Below are positions 49,301 to 60,179 of a stretch of 64,000 nt of DNA, one piece after another (position 1 is the stretch's first letter; each line of letters starts with the position of its first letter). This stretch comes from Lactarius indigo. Lineage: Eukaryota; Basidiomycota; Agaricomycetes; Russulales; Russulaceae. Where the stretch lies: NCBI GenBank assembly GCA_025766275.1, contig JAFKAC010000003.1, positions 310,001 through 374,000 on the forward strand, written 5' to 3'. The position numbers and the translations under genes were made by a program. The notes below the pieces were generated by a model. The model searched no databases. It had not been told where the DNA came from and saw nothing but the letters and a program-made list of their open reading frames with translations.

Positions 49301-50533
49301 ACGCAAGTCAAGTGACAGGATTCCTTTTCCCTTCCCTGAAGAGGGGACGGGACCATAGGCACGGAGCCAGGTCAGGTCAGAGGTCCTGCAGATTGTCACA
49401 CTGGATAAAAGTTGTCTGTTTCGCGTTTGGACCGGTGGAGAGTATAAATAAAACTTTTGCGACGAGATTCAGGACTTTAGCCAGCTGCCGCCTTCGTAAT
49501 TACGACTCCTACGCAGGCACTGTGGCCGACCTGGGTCTACAGTCTATCAGCTGGAAATTCAGAGCGAAAAAAAAAAAAAAAAAAAAAACAGAGCAGAGCC
49601 CTTACCGTGATTTTCGGTGTGGCAACGAAATGGAGATATTTTCGCTAATTTCATGTGTTTGTAGGAACTGAACTCGAGAGCCGCAAAGTTGCGGCAACTG
49701 GAACGAATGTAGAAGAACAATAGGGCTCTCTTGAAGCTCCTTGCCCAGCAGCACCCATAGACGTGTGCGGCGAATAGCCAGTAACGAACGGCAATTAGTA
49801 TTTAATAAAGTATCTAGTACGAAAAGAAAAAGAGAAAAAGGCAGCGGAAGGCCGATAGCAGGACATGGGAGATGAATGGTCGGCGGTGTGTAGCAAATAG
49901 TGTTTGATGAGTCGCAAAATAGCATTTGATGGGCAGCCAATAGCACGAGGCGAGTAGTACGGTAGGCGGCGGATGGCAAAGAAGACAAGAAAGAATGGCC
50001 GATGATCGGGGGAGATTGAGCGCGGATAAGGCGAGGGTGGGGTAAGGTCAACACTTACTTGCGGTGCAGGGTTGTGCGACATCGTACCTACACCTGGTTC
50101 GCCCCCCTTTCCGTATCCTATCGTTGAGCCCGAGCGAGGGCCATCCTTATCTGACGTGGTCTTGATCTAGGGAAGTGCCTCCTTTCCATTCGTCCGCCAC
50201 TTTCTTGGGTACAACTCAAACCCAACGAAGAAAACCGTATGCCTGCGTGGCTGGCTAGCTGGACTCTGGGTTGCATCTGTTCCACCGTTCAGGCAGACTG
50301 CCCGAGTTGTGCTTTTTAACAATGTTTCCGGTAGATGGATTTGTAGCAGATTTATCTGATAGGAGTGTAAAGTGGATTGTCCCCCGAGTTCTGGCTCTTC
50401 GAACTAGTCCGAGTTGAAGACTTAGGCAGACAAATCACGATGGCACGTGCCGTCTCGCGCTCAGCTCCGTGACTCCGATTCTATCCTCGCACCTATCTTA
50501 GAACGGCTAATTGCTCCACCGTTCGGTTTTTTG
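49301..50533. other. Intergenic spacer with A23 run
   Basis: Contains an uninterrupted A run at about 49567–49589 and no recognised gene. The minus-strand ORF at 49602–50054 shows no motif. A poly-A run like this can mark the end of an old retrotransposed copy, but nothing upstream supports that. The end of the spacer is the F-box copy 4 promoter. Confidence 0.4.
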
Positions 50534-52303
50534 ATGAACCCAAGTCAGGCAAATTCACGGGAATACCAACGGCAAGCTATCGATGCGGAAATTACATCGT
50601 TGGCTGAGGAATACACCCGGGCGTTGAGAACGTTGAAACTTCGCCGTAATGCACTCGCACCCATCTCGTCTCTACCACCCGAAGTCCTCGCTACCGTATT
50701 CTCCTTTTTGCGCTTACCTATCAACGGTACATCACCACTGGGCAGAAAGCCAGACCGCCATCTATCGTGGCTATGTGTTACACACGTCTGCCAACAATGG
50801 CGCGAAGTTGCACTCAATCACTCGCTCTTCTGGAGTCACGTCGACTTCACCACCGTCACCCCGACCGCTGCGACCGAGATACTCGTTCGGGCCAAGTCTG
50901 TGCCCTTGTATTTGGAGGCATGGGTCCCCAAATATCACTGGGACGATGCCCGATTCAGTACATTTGAAAAAGAACTCCAGCCGCGTGTCTCTCACATATG
51001 CCAACTTGCCATTAGCGCAGAACCCTTCGGTCTTGAAAGGGTACTCAAAGGACTCGTATCACCCGCTCCCACTCTCGAATACCTTTCGCTGTCGGGTAAG
51101 AAATACAGGAATAGAAGGATACGGCAGCGACCATCCGTCCCTGACCCTCTTTTCGGTGGTTCCACCCCTAGGCTCTCACGCCTCGAGCTCCGGGATTGCG
51201 ACATTAGTTGGAAGTCACCGCTCCTTAGAGGCCTCAAACACCTCATGATACACACACTATCCGCAGACGCGAGACCGAGCCTCTCCGTCTGGTTGAATGC
51301 TCTCGATGAAATGCCACAACTACAGACGCTTGTCCTTTGCTTGGCTTCCCCGATCACATCTTCCTTTCCATTTGACATCGAGCGCACCGTCGCACTTCCA
51401 TTCCTCACACATTTCAATATCTCCGCCCCTCTGGAGGATTGTGGGCTCGCACTTGCTCATCTTGTCCTACCAGCTCTCACCTCGCTGTACATAAAAGCCA
51501 ATTCTCGTCAAGGGGACGGAAGCGACGTGCAAAAACTTCTTCCGTATGTCGCGCAGCATGCCCGCGGACCCCAGGACACCCGGCCTCTGCAGAGCGTGCT
51601 CGTCCATGGCTACAGCAAGCGCGCAAACATCCTTGCGTGGGACGTGCCCGATATCGACGTCGAGGTACACGATCCGCCCACCTTGCTCGCCACGACGCTC
51701 TCTCCACGCCTGACGCTCCACATCACGGGATTTGTGTGGTATAGATCCGAAATCCACTTCCAGGTCCTGGATGCGGCCATGGCGGCCCTTCCCCTGGACA
51801 GCCTCGTGACGCTCACTGCGCAACACCTTTACCCCGATGAACAATACCCAAGGTCCCTTGAGGAGCAGTTCTGGATCCGACACGCGCCGAAGTGGCCCCT
51901 TCTCCGGCGCCTGCGAGTTGGGGACGACGCATTGCATGGATTCATAAGTGTGCTGCTCGAAGACGACGTGGGGTACGGGGGCCCACTGCTCCCTTCGCTG
52001 ACAGAGCTCGTCGTGGTCGTTGCCCCATTATATGATTATGGGTTGACACTGCCCCTACGTGACGCGCTTATGAAGCGCGTGGAGGAGGGGGTTCCATTGG
52101 AGTTGCTCGATTTGCGTATGTGCTGGGATAGTCCCACATTAGTCCCGTTGCTCAGTGAGATTGTTGCTGACGTCCTGGGTCCTATGGAAAACAAAACGGA
52201 AAAGAAACAAATTAGAAATTTGTGGAACCCTGTAATTGGTAGCCTTGAAGATGACAATTCTGGAGCAGAAGACGATTCAGATATAGATGGGGACGAATAC
52301 TAG
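50534..52303 (+). CDS. F-box protein, array copy 4
   Basis: The only array copy with an unbroken frame as written: 589 residues from MNPSQANSREYQRQAIDAEI. An in-frame upstream ATG at 50447 exists, but I prefer 50534 because the other copies start at the equivalent place. F-box LAPISSLPPEVLATVFSFLR and VTHVCQQWREVALNHSLFWS, an LRR-like region, and a short acidic tail (EDDNSGAEDDSDIDGDEY). It adds TRALRT residues in the N-terminal helix relative to the others. No doublets here, so the two alleles may be identical or one haplotype was used. Role as for copy 1. Confidence 0.93.
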   Translation: MNPSQANSREYQRQAIDAEITSLAEEYTRALRTLKLRRNALAPISSLPPEVLATVFSFLRLPINGTSPLGRKPDRHLSWLCVTHVCQQWREVALNHSLFWSHVDFTTVTPTAATEILVRAKSVPLYLEAWVPKYHWDDARFSTFEKELQPRVSHICQLAISAEPFGLERVLKGLVSPAPTLEYLSLSGKKYRNRRIRQRPSVPDPLFGGSTPRLSRLELRDCDISWKSPLLRGLKHLMIHTLSADARPSLSVWLNALDEMPQLQTLVLCLASPITSSFPFDIERTVALPFLTHFNISAPLEDCGLALAHLVLPALTSLYIKANSRQGDGSDVQKLLPYVAQHARGPQDTRPLQSVLVHGYSKRANILAWDVPDIDVEVHDPPTLLATTLSPRLTLHITGFVWYRSEIHFQVLDAAMAALPLDSLVTLTAQHLYPDEQYPRSLEEQFWIRHAPKWPLLRRLRVGDDALHGFISVLLEDDVGYGGPLLPSLTELVVVVAPLYDYGLTLPLRDALMKRVEEGVPLELLDLRMCWDSPTLVPLLSEIVADVLGPMENKTEKKQIRNLWNPVIGSLEDDNSGAEDDSDIDGDEY

Positions 52304-52694
52304 GATGAATGCAGTGCACAACCTTTCTAGAAACCCTAACTGACTTGCATCCGAATCGCACTTATATAAGTAGTTGCTCCTTCCACAAATGGGGGGCGGG
52401 GGAGATTTAAGATACAAAGAGAGGACATTGGAACGCTGAGAGAGTTGGACGCGTAGTATACTGAAAGTGTAGTGCTACATAGTAATTTGCCCTCAGGCGC
52501 ACAAGAATCGTGGATTCACAAAAGATAGCTACACCTAATATGACGCACTCTAAGTACGAGCACGCGTTTGTAGAGTGCAGGGCTAGTAATCATTAAGCGA
52601 GCTCAAAGTTGGCAAATGTGGGAACGTAAAGCCATATTTGGAGTTGGTCCCCCAAAGCTATACGGCCTTGGAATTGCAAACTACTACAGCAAGC

Positions 52695-53767
52695 ATGCTT
52701 CGAGCGCGACCCGTCCTCGGGTCTCTTCGCCTCTATTCCCAACTCCCAGAAAAGTCATCTCTCAAGCTCGTGGCTCAGCTGCGCAAGCTCACAGAGGTCT
52801 CGATCACCAAGGCTCGCGAAGCCCTCGCTGCGTCCAACAACGACGTGTCCGCCGCGGTCGCGTGGCTTCAAAACGACCTCGCCGTCTCGGGTGCTCAAAA
52901 GGCTGCCAAACTCGCCCACCGCGCCGCTGGCGAGGGCCTCGTCGGCGCGTCTGTCCTCGCGCGGGGGACGGGCTCGGGAACGGGCCACGATGGGGTGCGC
53001 GCGGCGCTCGTCGAGCTGAACTGCGAGACGGACTTTGTCGCGCGCAACGCGCTCTTTGCGCGCCTCGTCGCGGATGTTGCCCACACAGCCGCGTTCCTCG
53101 CCGAACCCGAGTCCGATTCCAGAGTCAGCAACAACATCCGCCACGTCCCACGCGCGCAGCTCCTCGACGCGCCTCTGCTGTCCGCCGAAGGCCCCACGCC
53201 GTCCCCCGCTGCCTTGTCGTCGCATGGGACCGTCGAGGACGCGATACGCACGGCAATCGCGAAGCTCGGCGAGAACATCGTGCTGCAGCGCGCGGCGGCC
53301 GTTGCGCACGAGCCAGTCCCCCGCACGCGGAGTGAGCTCGGACTGCGCGTTGCGACGTACGCGCATGGTCACGGTGGCGCGCCGTTGCCGCCCTCCCAGG
53401 CCCAGGGCCGCGTCGGCGCACTCGCACTCGTCGCGCTCAAGTCCCCGCGCCTGTCTGCGTTGCTTGGCGCGCCGGAGTTCCGCTGGGGACCTCGAGCGCT
53501 TCGAGCGCGCGCTGGCGCGGCAGATTGTTGGGTTCGACACGCCCGCGATACGTGGGGTGGAGGGGGCGCTATACGGACAGCCGTTTATGATGCTCGGGGA
53601 TGCGCTCGAGGGAGAAACGGTTGAGGCTGGACTTGGGGAGGTGGGCAAGAGATAAGCGGCTGGTCCTTGATACCGATGGAGGAGACACCAGTGGCATCCA
53701 AGTGGTGGAGTACCTAAAATGGACCGTTGGAGAAATCCTCCGACGCGTCGTAGATATTTCATTATGA
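52695..53767 (+). CDS. TSF1: Mitochondrial elongation factor Ts (EF-Ts)
   Basis: The start is MLRARPVLGSLRLYSQLPEK, an Arg-rich mitochondrial presequence. The UBA-like N-domain follows (LVAQLRKLTEVSITKAREAL, AASNNDVSAAVAWLQ), then the EF-Ts core (AAKLAHRAAGEGLVG, RAALVELNCETDFVARN) and TVEDAIRTAIAKLGENI. After a slip at 53484–53485 (CGC/CGT) the protein continues GDLERFERALARQIVGFDTP and GQPFMMLGDALEGETVEA. A second slip at 53652–53653 (AGA/AGT, Arg or Ser) opens the true end VVEYLKWTVGEILRRVVDIS, with TGA at 53765–53767. The protein is 356 residues. EF-Ts exchanges GDP for GTP on mitochondrial EF-Tu. It is the only complete copy among four or five in the array. Confidence 0.92.
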
Positions 53768-53957
53768 TGTCCGTTTTCTTTGTTCCTTCACCACACCTCG
53801 GCTCGTCTACGCATTTGCTCCGAAGCTAATTGCGTCACATTAAAACTATACCATACAGCATCTAGTCACAATAGCATTTAACCACAATTCAGTTGATAAC
53901 GGCATGCAACATGGGTATGTGGGTACAGAGGGTCGAAATGTGCATTAGTAGATCCTT

Positions 53958-55203
53958 TCAGACGACCCCTAGGGGATCATTCTTTACTTTTGCCTTTTCT
54001 GATTTGCTGGTGCGCTTCACCAGAGGGAGACCATACTGGTAACTCAAGTAGTACTTATGGTGGTCGTCCTTCACCGAAAGCGCCCTGATGCAAAAGTGTG
54101 AGAAGTTCTTATGGCGTAAGCACACCATACTCACAGCACTGCAGAGTATGATTGGTTAGTACAAGGACATGGGACACAGTGATAGATAACACACAAGTGA
54201 TGCCTTGGTTCAAATAGAAGGTCCCAAGTCCCTGTCCGTCCCTCAATAGTGAGTTCAGGATAGTTCGGTAAGCATTAAAATGGGCCTACAGTAAATATGT
54301 GCCACCATGCATGACCTGGACGAAGACGGTGTGTCAGATAGAGTAGAGTCTCTCCTGGATAAACTCACCCTCCAAAAAGAACGCTATGGGCCAACCAACA
54401 GCCCGCTTTACTTGGGTCCAGGAACCACAGAAGATATTATCAAGGTTCCAAACAAAAAATCCAAAGAGGAACAAGTAGACCCCAGTCCTCAGAGTCTTTA
54501 TAATAACAGCCTTTTTCTTGTCGGGAATAGTTCTGGATGTGTCAGACCATTTAAGAAGGTAAACTTCGCGCAGAAGCGTTGCAACCATGATTGAGGCAAA
54601 CACGCATTGATGATACACGGGATTTCGATAAACCAAGCTACAGACATCAAATCAGCAGTTCAGCACGGAGACAAGATACGCACTAGCTTGCCGTAAACAT
54701 AGCGTCAAATGCAACAACGCCAGCGACCAAGATCTTGCTGTACGTAGACTTCAATCCAAACCCGATCTCTGATTCGAGCAGCATTGCCAAGAGGTAACTG
54801 GCAACGTAAATCATCGGCAACTCATCGGCGAGCTGGGCTTCATAGAGAAGTGTCGCGTGGAAAAGAAGGCTGCCAAGGCCGATGAGCGCAGTTCCCTACG
54901 ACGTCAGAATGTTTGATTAATGAATCTCGTTTGCAATGAACGGGGAAGACGAACCGCAAATCCTACGAGGAAACGAGTAGGTAGGGATTCTTGCGTTGAT
55001 AGACGTGCGCCGTATAAAGATATGCCGATGAAGAAGAGGTTGGAGAATGTGTTGGAAATCTCTGCCACGTAGTGCGAGAACTGATAGTTCGCCTGAACGT
55101 GTAGGTGTTTTAGATTTTGACGTAGAGAAAAGAGTCGGCTCGAACCTCGCACCAGTCCAGAGTCGCCTGTGACCGGACCCCAATGACCCAATTGTGTATC
55201 CAT
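53958..55203 (-). CDS. Alkaline ceramidase (YPC1/YDC1 family)
   Basis: On the minus strand: MDTQLGHWGPVTG, then TLDWCEANYQFSHYVAEISN, TFSNLFFIGISLYGARLSTQ, ALIGLGSLLFHATLLYEAQL, ADELPMIYVASYLLAMLLES, LVYRNPVYHQCVFASIMVAT, FGFFVWNLDNIFC, GHAWWHIFT, GLGTFYLNQGI and the end SVKDDHHKYYLSYQYGLPLV ... DPLGVV with TGA at 53958–53960. The metal-site motifs are all present: DWCE, SN near the first helix, FHATLLYEAQLADE and HAWWH. This seven-helix ER/Golgi hydrolase cleaves (phyto)ceramide to sphingoid base plus fatty acid. One slip at 55164–55165 reads GGC/GGG (Gly). About seven introns; the tiny exon before SVKDDH is not exact. Confidence 0.92.
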
Positions 55204-57006
55204 TTTCTTGGCCCTTGGAGCTCGTGCCAACGTGGCGGGCGCTGTCGCTGTTTATAGTTTTACGAGTGATCCCGTGATCGTCACACAGCTGTCAGTGGAC
55301 GTCCGGGGTTATCAGCGGGTCATGCGTGGTCTGTTTGATCTAAGTTCAATCAAGAGTTCAACGTTCAATCCTAGGATCACAGAAAATTCGGAACTAAAGG
55401 AACCAAAAATACCCGTCCGGCCTTGTGCCGCGGGTATGGTCGCCGGACCGAGTGGAGGTAGTGGCTAATCATCTCAGTGCTCTACGGTGACTCAGGAGGA
55501 CTTGATCAGTCTTTCAGCCAGACTTCCAAGCCGCACGGCCGCCTTTTTGCGACATCGTCGCAGAGCCCGGTGCTAGGTTGATACGGGGTGGAACAAGTGA
55601 TCTCAGTCCCAGGTGGCGAAACTGGACGAAAACTGCCGTGACACCGAAAGACCTGCCAGTGGTGCACCGCATGGCAAGACATCTATCGCTATCACCTTGC
55701 CTATATCACGCACAGGATAATCAGTTGTTCCCAGTGGAGACTGAAATGCGTCGGGATCGCCGAGAAGGCCATCGGCACGAACTTGGCGGGCTCATTTCTT
55801 GGTGGATATCCGACTTGTTTCCACTTTCTTGAGTTCTAGTTAATAACATGCGTTCCCGTAAATTGCACTTTCTTTTTTTGGCCGGAGCAGTGACATATCC
55901 TGGTATTTTCCTGGCGAAGGGTTCTCACAAGGAATTCAAGACTGCCCCACGTGCCCCATATGAGACGGCAAAGAAATATCTCATTCACCAACCGGAACTT
56001 GTAACCCACCGGAACAGCCTTAGTCTTCTATCACGATATCCACGGTCTTCTGAACTGACTGGGGGCCGTTCACGTCAATGACCATAATCACCACCACCAT
56101 GTACAGTATTATGATATGACTTTTCTGTGCTCGCAATATTTGTGTCAACAGGTGCAGGCCGTCTGGTTCTCCGCCAACCTGTATATGTGCGATGAGAGAC
56201 TAATCATTTCGTCCAGCTCCGCAGACCTGCACTCCTCCGTCCTAGCGAGTCCTCAGAGGTGCGACGTAAGGTACAGGGCGAAAATCAATGCCCGTAGCCA
56301 GCGAGGAACCGCCTCCTGGATTTTTGGAGACCTTTGAAAAGAGGTCGGCGGAGCCAACCCCGTCGTTTCCCGGGCCGGTCAGTGGGCCGTACAATTATTC
56401 CGCACCATGTTCCGCACTTGCACAGCCTGAGACTCACGGACGATTATATCGATGATATATCGTGTTCGAGGGCCAGCGAATCCCTCTATCTCTGCAGTCC
56501 CTTTTAACCACACACACAAGTTACGCGCGAGCACTTACCCAAGCATTGGGAACGTCGCATGACGAAGCGAAGCGAACGTCGGGTCGCCAGACTGGTCGCC
56601 ACCCAGAGCCCTCAATCCAGAAGCGTCACGCGTCACTGGTCTCAATGATAAGCGCTCCCGACCTCGGGTGCATGTGCTTCTGGACGCTTCATGCGTTATG
56701 ACCGAGGGACAGGATCAGATTTATGGTCGCGCATTGAATCCTATTATTGTCCCCGGCACGTGACGACAGGAAGAAGCACATCGGCCCAGAAGAGATAAAT
56801 GAGTACTGTAGGGAAATTGAACCTCTTGGCTTCTGAGTATCAGCCACAGGAGGCTTGCGCCGCCATTCTCAGGTAACATTACGCCCCCATCAAAACGTAG
56901 TACGGTCATACAGCAACTCCGGGGTACACCGGAGGGGTTATCTTCACCGATGTCTACTGACAGTATTCTGTCTGGATCTATCACGATGACATTGAAAGAG
57001 CTTCAC
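55204..57006. other. Intergenic, no gene recognised
   Basis: About 1.8 kb between the ceramidase 5' end and the NRAMP 3' end. ORFs at 55578–55832, 55848–56081 and 56462–56701 show no motif or exon logic. Confidence 0.5.
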
Positions 57007-59199
57007 CTAATTCCCCACTCCAAGGACAAGAGTAATAAGTACATAACCATTCGCCACCAGGACTACTAACCAGATGGAGTAGCCGATGCCTGCGACGATC
57101 CATCCGTTGCTGAAATCCAGATATTCATGCGTCGCGACAGTCTGTTGCTCTTCCGCGTCGTCTTCCTTCTGCGGTTCTGCTTCTGTGGTGGCGACCGGTG
57201 AGCGCACTCGCATCACGGTGCGCGACGAGGTGAGCCAGACGAGCGGGAAGATGATGAACGGCAACACGATGGAGAGGACGACTTGCGATGCGACAAGCAT
57301 TGTGTTGATACCCTTGCGTCCAATTGTCACGGCAACTATTACGGAAGGTATCAGGCTGAGTAGCCGCGTGAGGAGGCGCCGCACGAGGGGCTGAGCACGG
57401 ATAAGTTATCACGGGGGCGCGCGGGTGTTCGAATTGGTACTTACGGAAACACGCCAGCGGAGAAACCCCTCTGAGACGATCTGACCTGCGACTGTGGCCA
57501 CGAGGGAAGCGCTTTGGCCAGCACTCAGGAGAGCCAGGGCAAAGATCACGGCAGCACCTATCCGTCCAAGGTTTACTCAGCAATCGCTATCTGTGACATC
57601 GAAATCACTCACCCCGCCCAACGAACTCAAGGAGTGCGGAGTGGGCATCATAGATATCAGCGGTTGTCGTCTCAGTCCCAGGTTTGTAGAAGACAGCACT
57701 TGCGAGGATCAGGATTCTAATATGGTGAGCGAATTCCGTCCGGAGATAAGTGAAATAAATGGTCGTGGCTTACAGCGAGTTGATGACGACAGCTATACCA
57801 AGAAGATTGAACAACGAGATCTATTATTCCGTGGTATAAGTGCTGCTTTGATAAATGGTAGCGAATTGTTCGGCCGATCCGCGTGACTAGCAAATTCATC
57901 CGAATTATCGGCGTGTGCGGGCCGGAGTAGTGCCGAAATTTTCCCGATAAGACCATTATGCTTGTGCCCAGTGCTAGACGGGGTGGGGAGAACGTCGGGT
58001 TTCACTGATACTCGATCCTGTGTAGCCAAAGCAGATCCGAGGTACAGACTGTGGGGCATAATCGTAGCGCCAAGAATCCCCACAGCTGGAAAAAATTAGG
58101 TCAATCAGGAGATCCACGTGGCAAAAAAAAATATTAATTTTCGCACAGGTGTATAGGCCACCGTGTTGAACCAGCGCATTGGAGGGAAGGAAACCTTGGA
58201 ATGCTTCTTCCCATTGCACATGGATCCTCGAGACAAGGATACACATGCATACTAATACGATCAAGACCTGTCCGGGCCTGAGTCAAGGGAGGAGGGGTAG
58301 ATACTTCCGGAAGCACTGACCAAGACGCCAATGATGAGCTCGAAGGATCGCACGGGCCTGCCATGGAGAGGATCCGCAAAGGCGAGGATCAAGAGTACGT
58401 CGAACGCAGTGAGGAGGACTCCGGCCCAAAGAGGAAGTCTGGGAAATAAAAGATTAAGGGCGATGGCTGATCCCAGGAGCTCTGCCAGATCGGTACTGAT
58501 AATGGCCACCTCCGAGAGTGCATAAAGAGGATACAAGACGAGCCAACGAAAGAGTTTAGGGTGCTTCGGGCGATTGTAGAATAGCAGGCGACAATGAGCA
58601 GCAAGGTCTAATAAATTCTTATCAGCCAACCCAAAGGCGTGTCAAAAAGCAGTAGGCGTACCAAGCCCAGTCACCACTCCGAGTTTACATGCCAAACCCT
58701 TTTTGGGACAAGTAAGAATAGCGGCGCAGTACACTAAGAAGGAACCTACCTGAAGAATGACCGCAAATAATCCGGCTAACAGTACGACAAATAGGAGCTT
58801 GTAGCCAAACTCTGAGCCTGCTTGTAAATCGACACCCCAATTTCCACTGTGAACGAAGACTGCATATGGAACCTCTGGGCAGAACGGATGGTGAAAAAGT
58901 GAAACATACGGGTCAAAATATGCAACGGCGCATATTATGCCAATGCCGACGTGCTTGGTGATGTGTATCCAGGCCTTTTGGGCCCACGCTCGGACTGATC
59001 GAGGTTTGTGTTGAGAGTCGAGGGACGGCTGAGTCGTGAAGGGTAGGCTGTTCTGACATGGGCGGAGTGAAAAGAGCATGCGAGCGAAGGGCGCGAAATA
59101 ATATAGAGGGGGAGATGGACTAAGAGAGAAGGTACCCAAGTGCTGGGTGAAACGAAAGAGTGGTAAGGTGTCTTCACTTGATCGTTGGAGCGGGCTCAT
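57007..59199 (-). CDS. NRAMP-family divalent metal transporter
   Basis: Minus-strand, multi-exon gene. The start is probably MSPLQRSSEDTLPLF at 59199 (an upstream in-frame ATG lies at 59256). Helix 1 carries the metal-binding DPGN motif, split by an intron (AVAYFDP then GNWGVDLQAGSEFGYKLLFV). Then GLACKLGVVTGLDLAAHC, YALSEVAIISTDLAELLGSA, ILGATIMPHSLYLGSALATQ (the MPH motif of helix 6), ALALLSAGQSASLVATVAGQ and a last pair of helices ending VLITLVLGVGN. The family co-transports Mn, Fe or other divalent metals with protons at plasma or vacuolar membrane. It is divergent from CTP synthase. I did not need any doublet in the exons I traced. Confidence 0.93.
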
Positions 59200-60179
59200 C
59201 CGACGCAGTGCAACAATATGTCGTGATTTGAGATTGAGACATCCTTGGCGCGACAATACTTTGCCGGCGTGATAGTGTAGGGATAGACAATGTCGACGTG
59301 ATGGGTTTGATATTCGAAAGCTAGCAGTCGTGTTCCACTCCCTGCTGCAGGCCGTGGCTGGTCTTGAGACAAGCTGTGACGGTAGCAGCCGCCTTCATTC
59401 CGAGAGTGTGGTAATCCGCTATTCGGGGAATCAACGGATAGTGCCAAGGTTACCACAATGCACCAGTGTTTGTCATCTCCCGCCATATCTGGTCTACTCT
59501 ACTACAATGACCTTCGAGATAAACACAGGCAACATGTTTTGGCTTTGAAGCTTGAAGTACGAGGCACTTATTAATATCACCTGCAACAGAACCGCACGAC
59601 CAAGGGCACGACAAAGCCCGGAGCTCAATTGACGGATTTCGACCCGTCGCCGTGCCAAGCGTGTACCGTGCCACTCTCGGGGTCAGCGTGGGATATATAA
59701 TAAGCAGCGGTCATGCGAACGGAAACTTCATTTCCCAGTTCAATGGTACACAATGCGACTGGTTTCTCCAAATCCATGGATCCCTCGCCATCGATTTTGC
59801 GGGGGGGAAGGGGGGAGGAGGTTGCTCAGTGTTCTTCCCACTCTTATTGTCGCCCCTACCGTCGTGCACACGAAGATTTTCTCGTTTCTCGATAGTCGGT
59901 CAGAGCAAGGGTCCGAGTCGGCATCAATCACCATAGTCGTGAAAACGCCCTTTCGCTGACACTGCACTATCGATGATCTCTAGTTTACATCCGTTTTGTA
60001 GATTGTCTCACACTGGTTGGGGTGAAGAGTTCTCATGACTTACGTATAATTATCTCATCTTATCTCCGTTCGGCGACGCGGCAGTCCTGGAAAACCAAAT
60101 TTTCTCATCTTTCTTTTTTGCGACGCGTCTCATGCGTCTGCCACCACCCACGTTTCGTCCCAGCCTGTCTCTACCCGTC
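59200..60179. other. Divergent intergenic region, NRAMP and CTP synthase
   Basis: About 1 kb that must contain both promoters. A short G-rich run near 59802–59823 stands out. No gene was recognised on either strand. Confidence 0.45.

Larger units (their letters stand above)
38200..53767 (+). repeat. Tandem segmental array: four F-box + EF-Ts units
   Basis: The order F-box gene then EF-Ts (or its relic) repeats four times on the plus strand. F-box starts are at 38730, 42454, 45888 and 50534 (steps 3724, 3434 and 4646). EF-Ts-like sequence lies at 40846–41220, 44606–45370, 47930–49300 and 52695–53767. The sequence between them is also shared, such as the gtgtaaatatta and tttggagccgg stretches that precede the EF-Ts part. 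A fragment of the upstream disordered-protein gene after the first relic suggests that the duplicated block once reached further left. All F-box copies are intact once doublets are allowed for; only the last EF-Ts is. Confidence 0.88.

Noticed and set aside
49567..49589. A23 run as the tail of a retrotransposed gene
   Set aside because: No coding remnant or target-site duplication was seen upstream, so a simple homopolymer is enough.
52755..53762. Minus-strand ORF of 335 residues
   Set aside because: Antisense to EF-Ts in very GC-rich DNA; no family motif.
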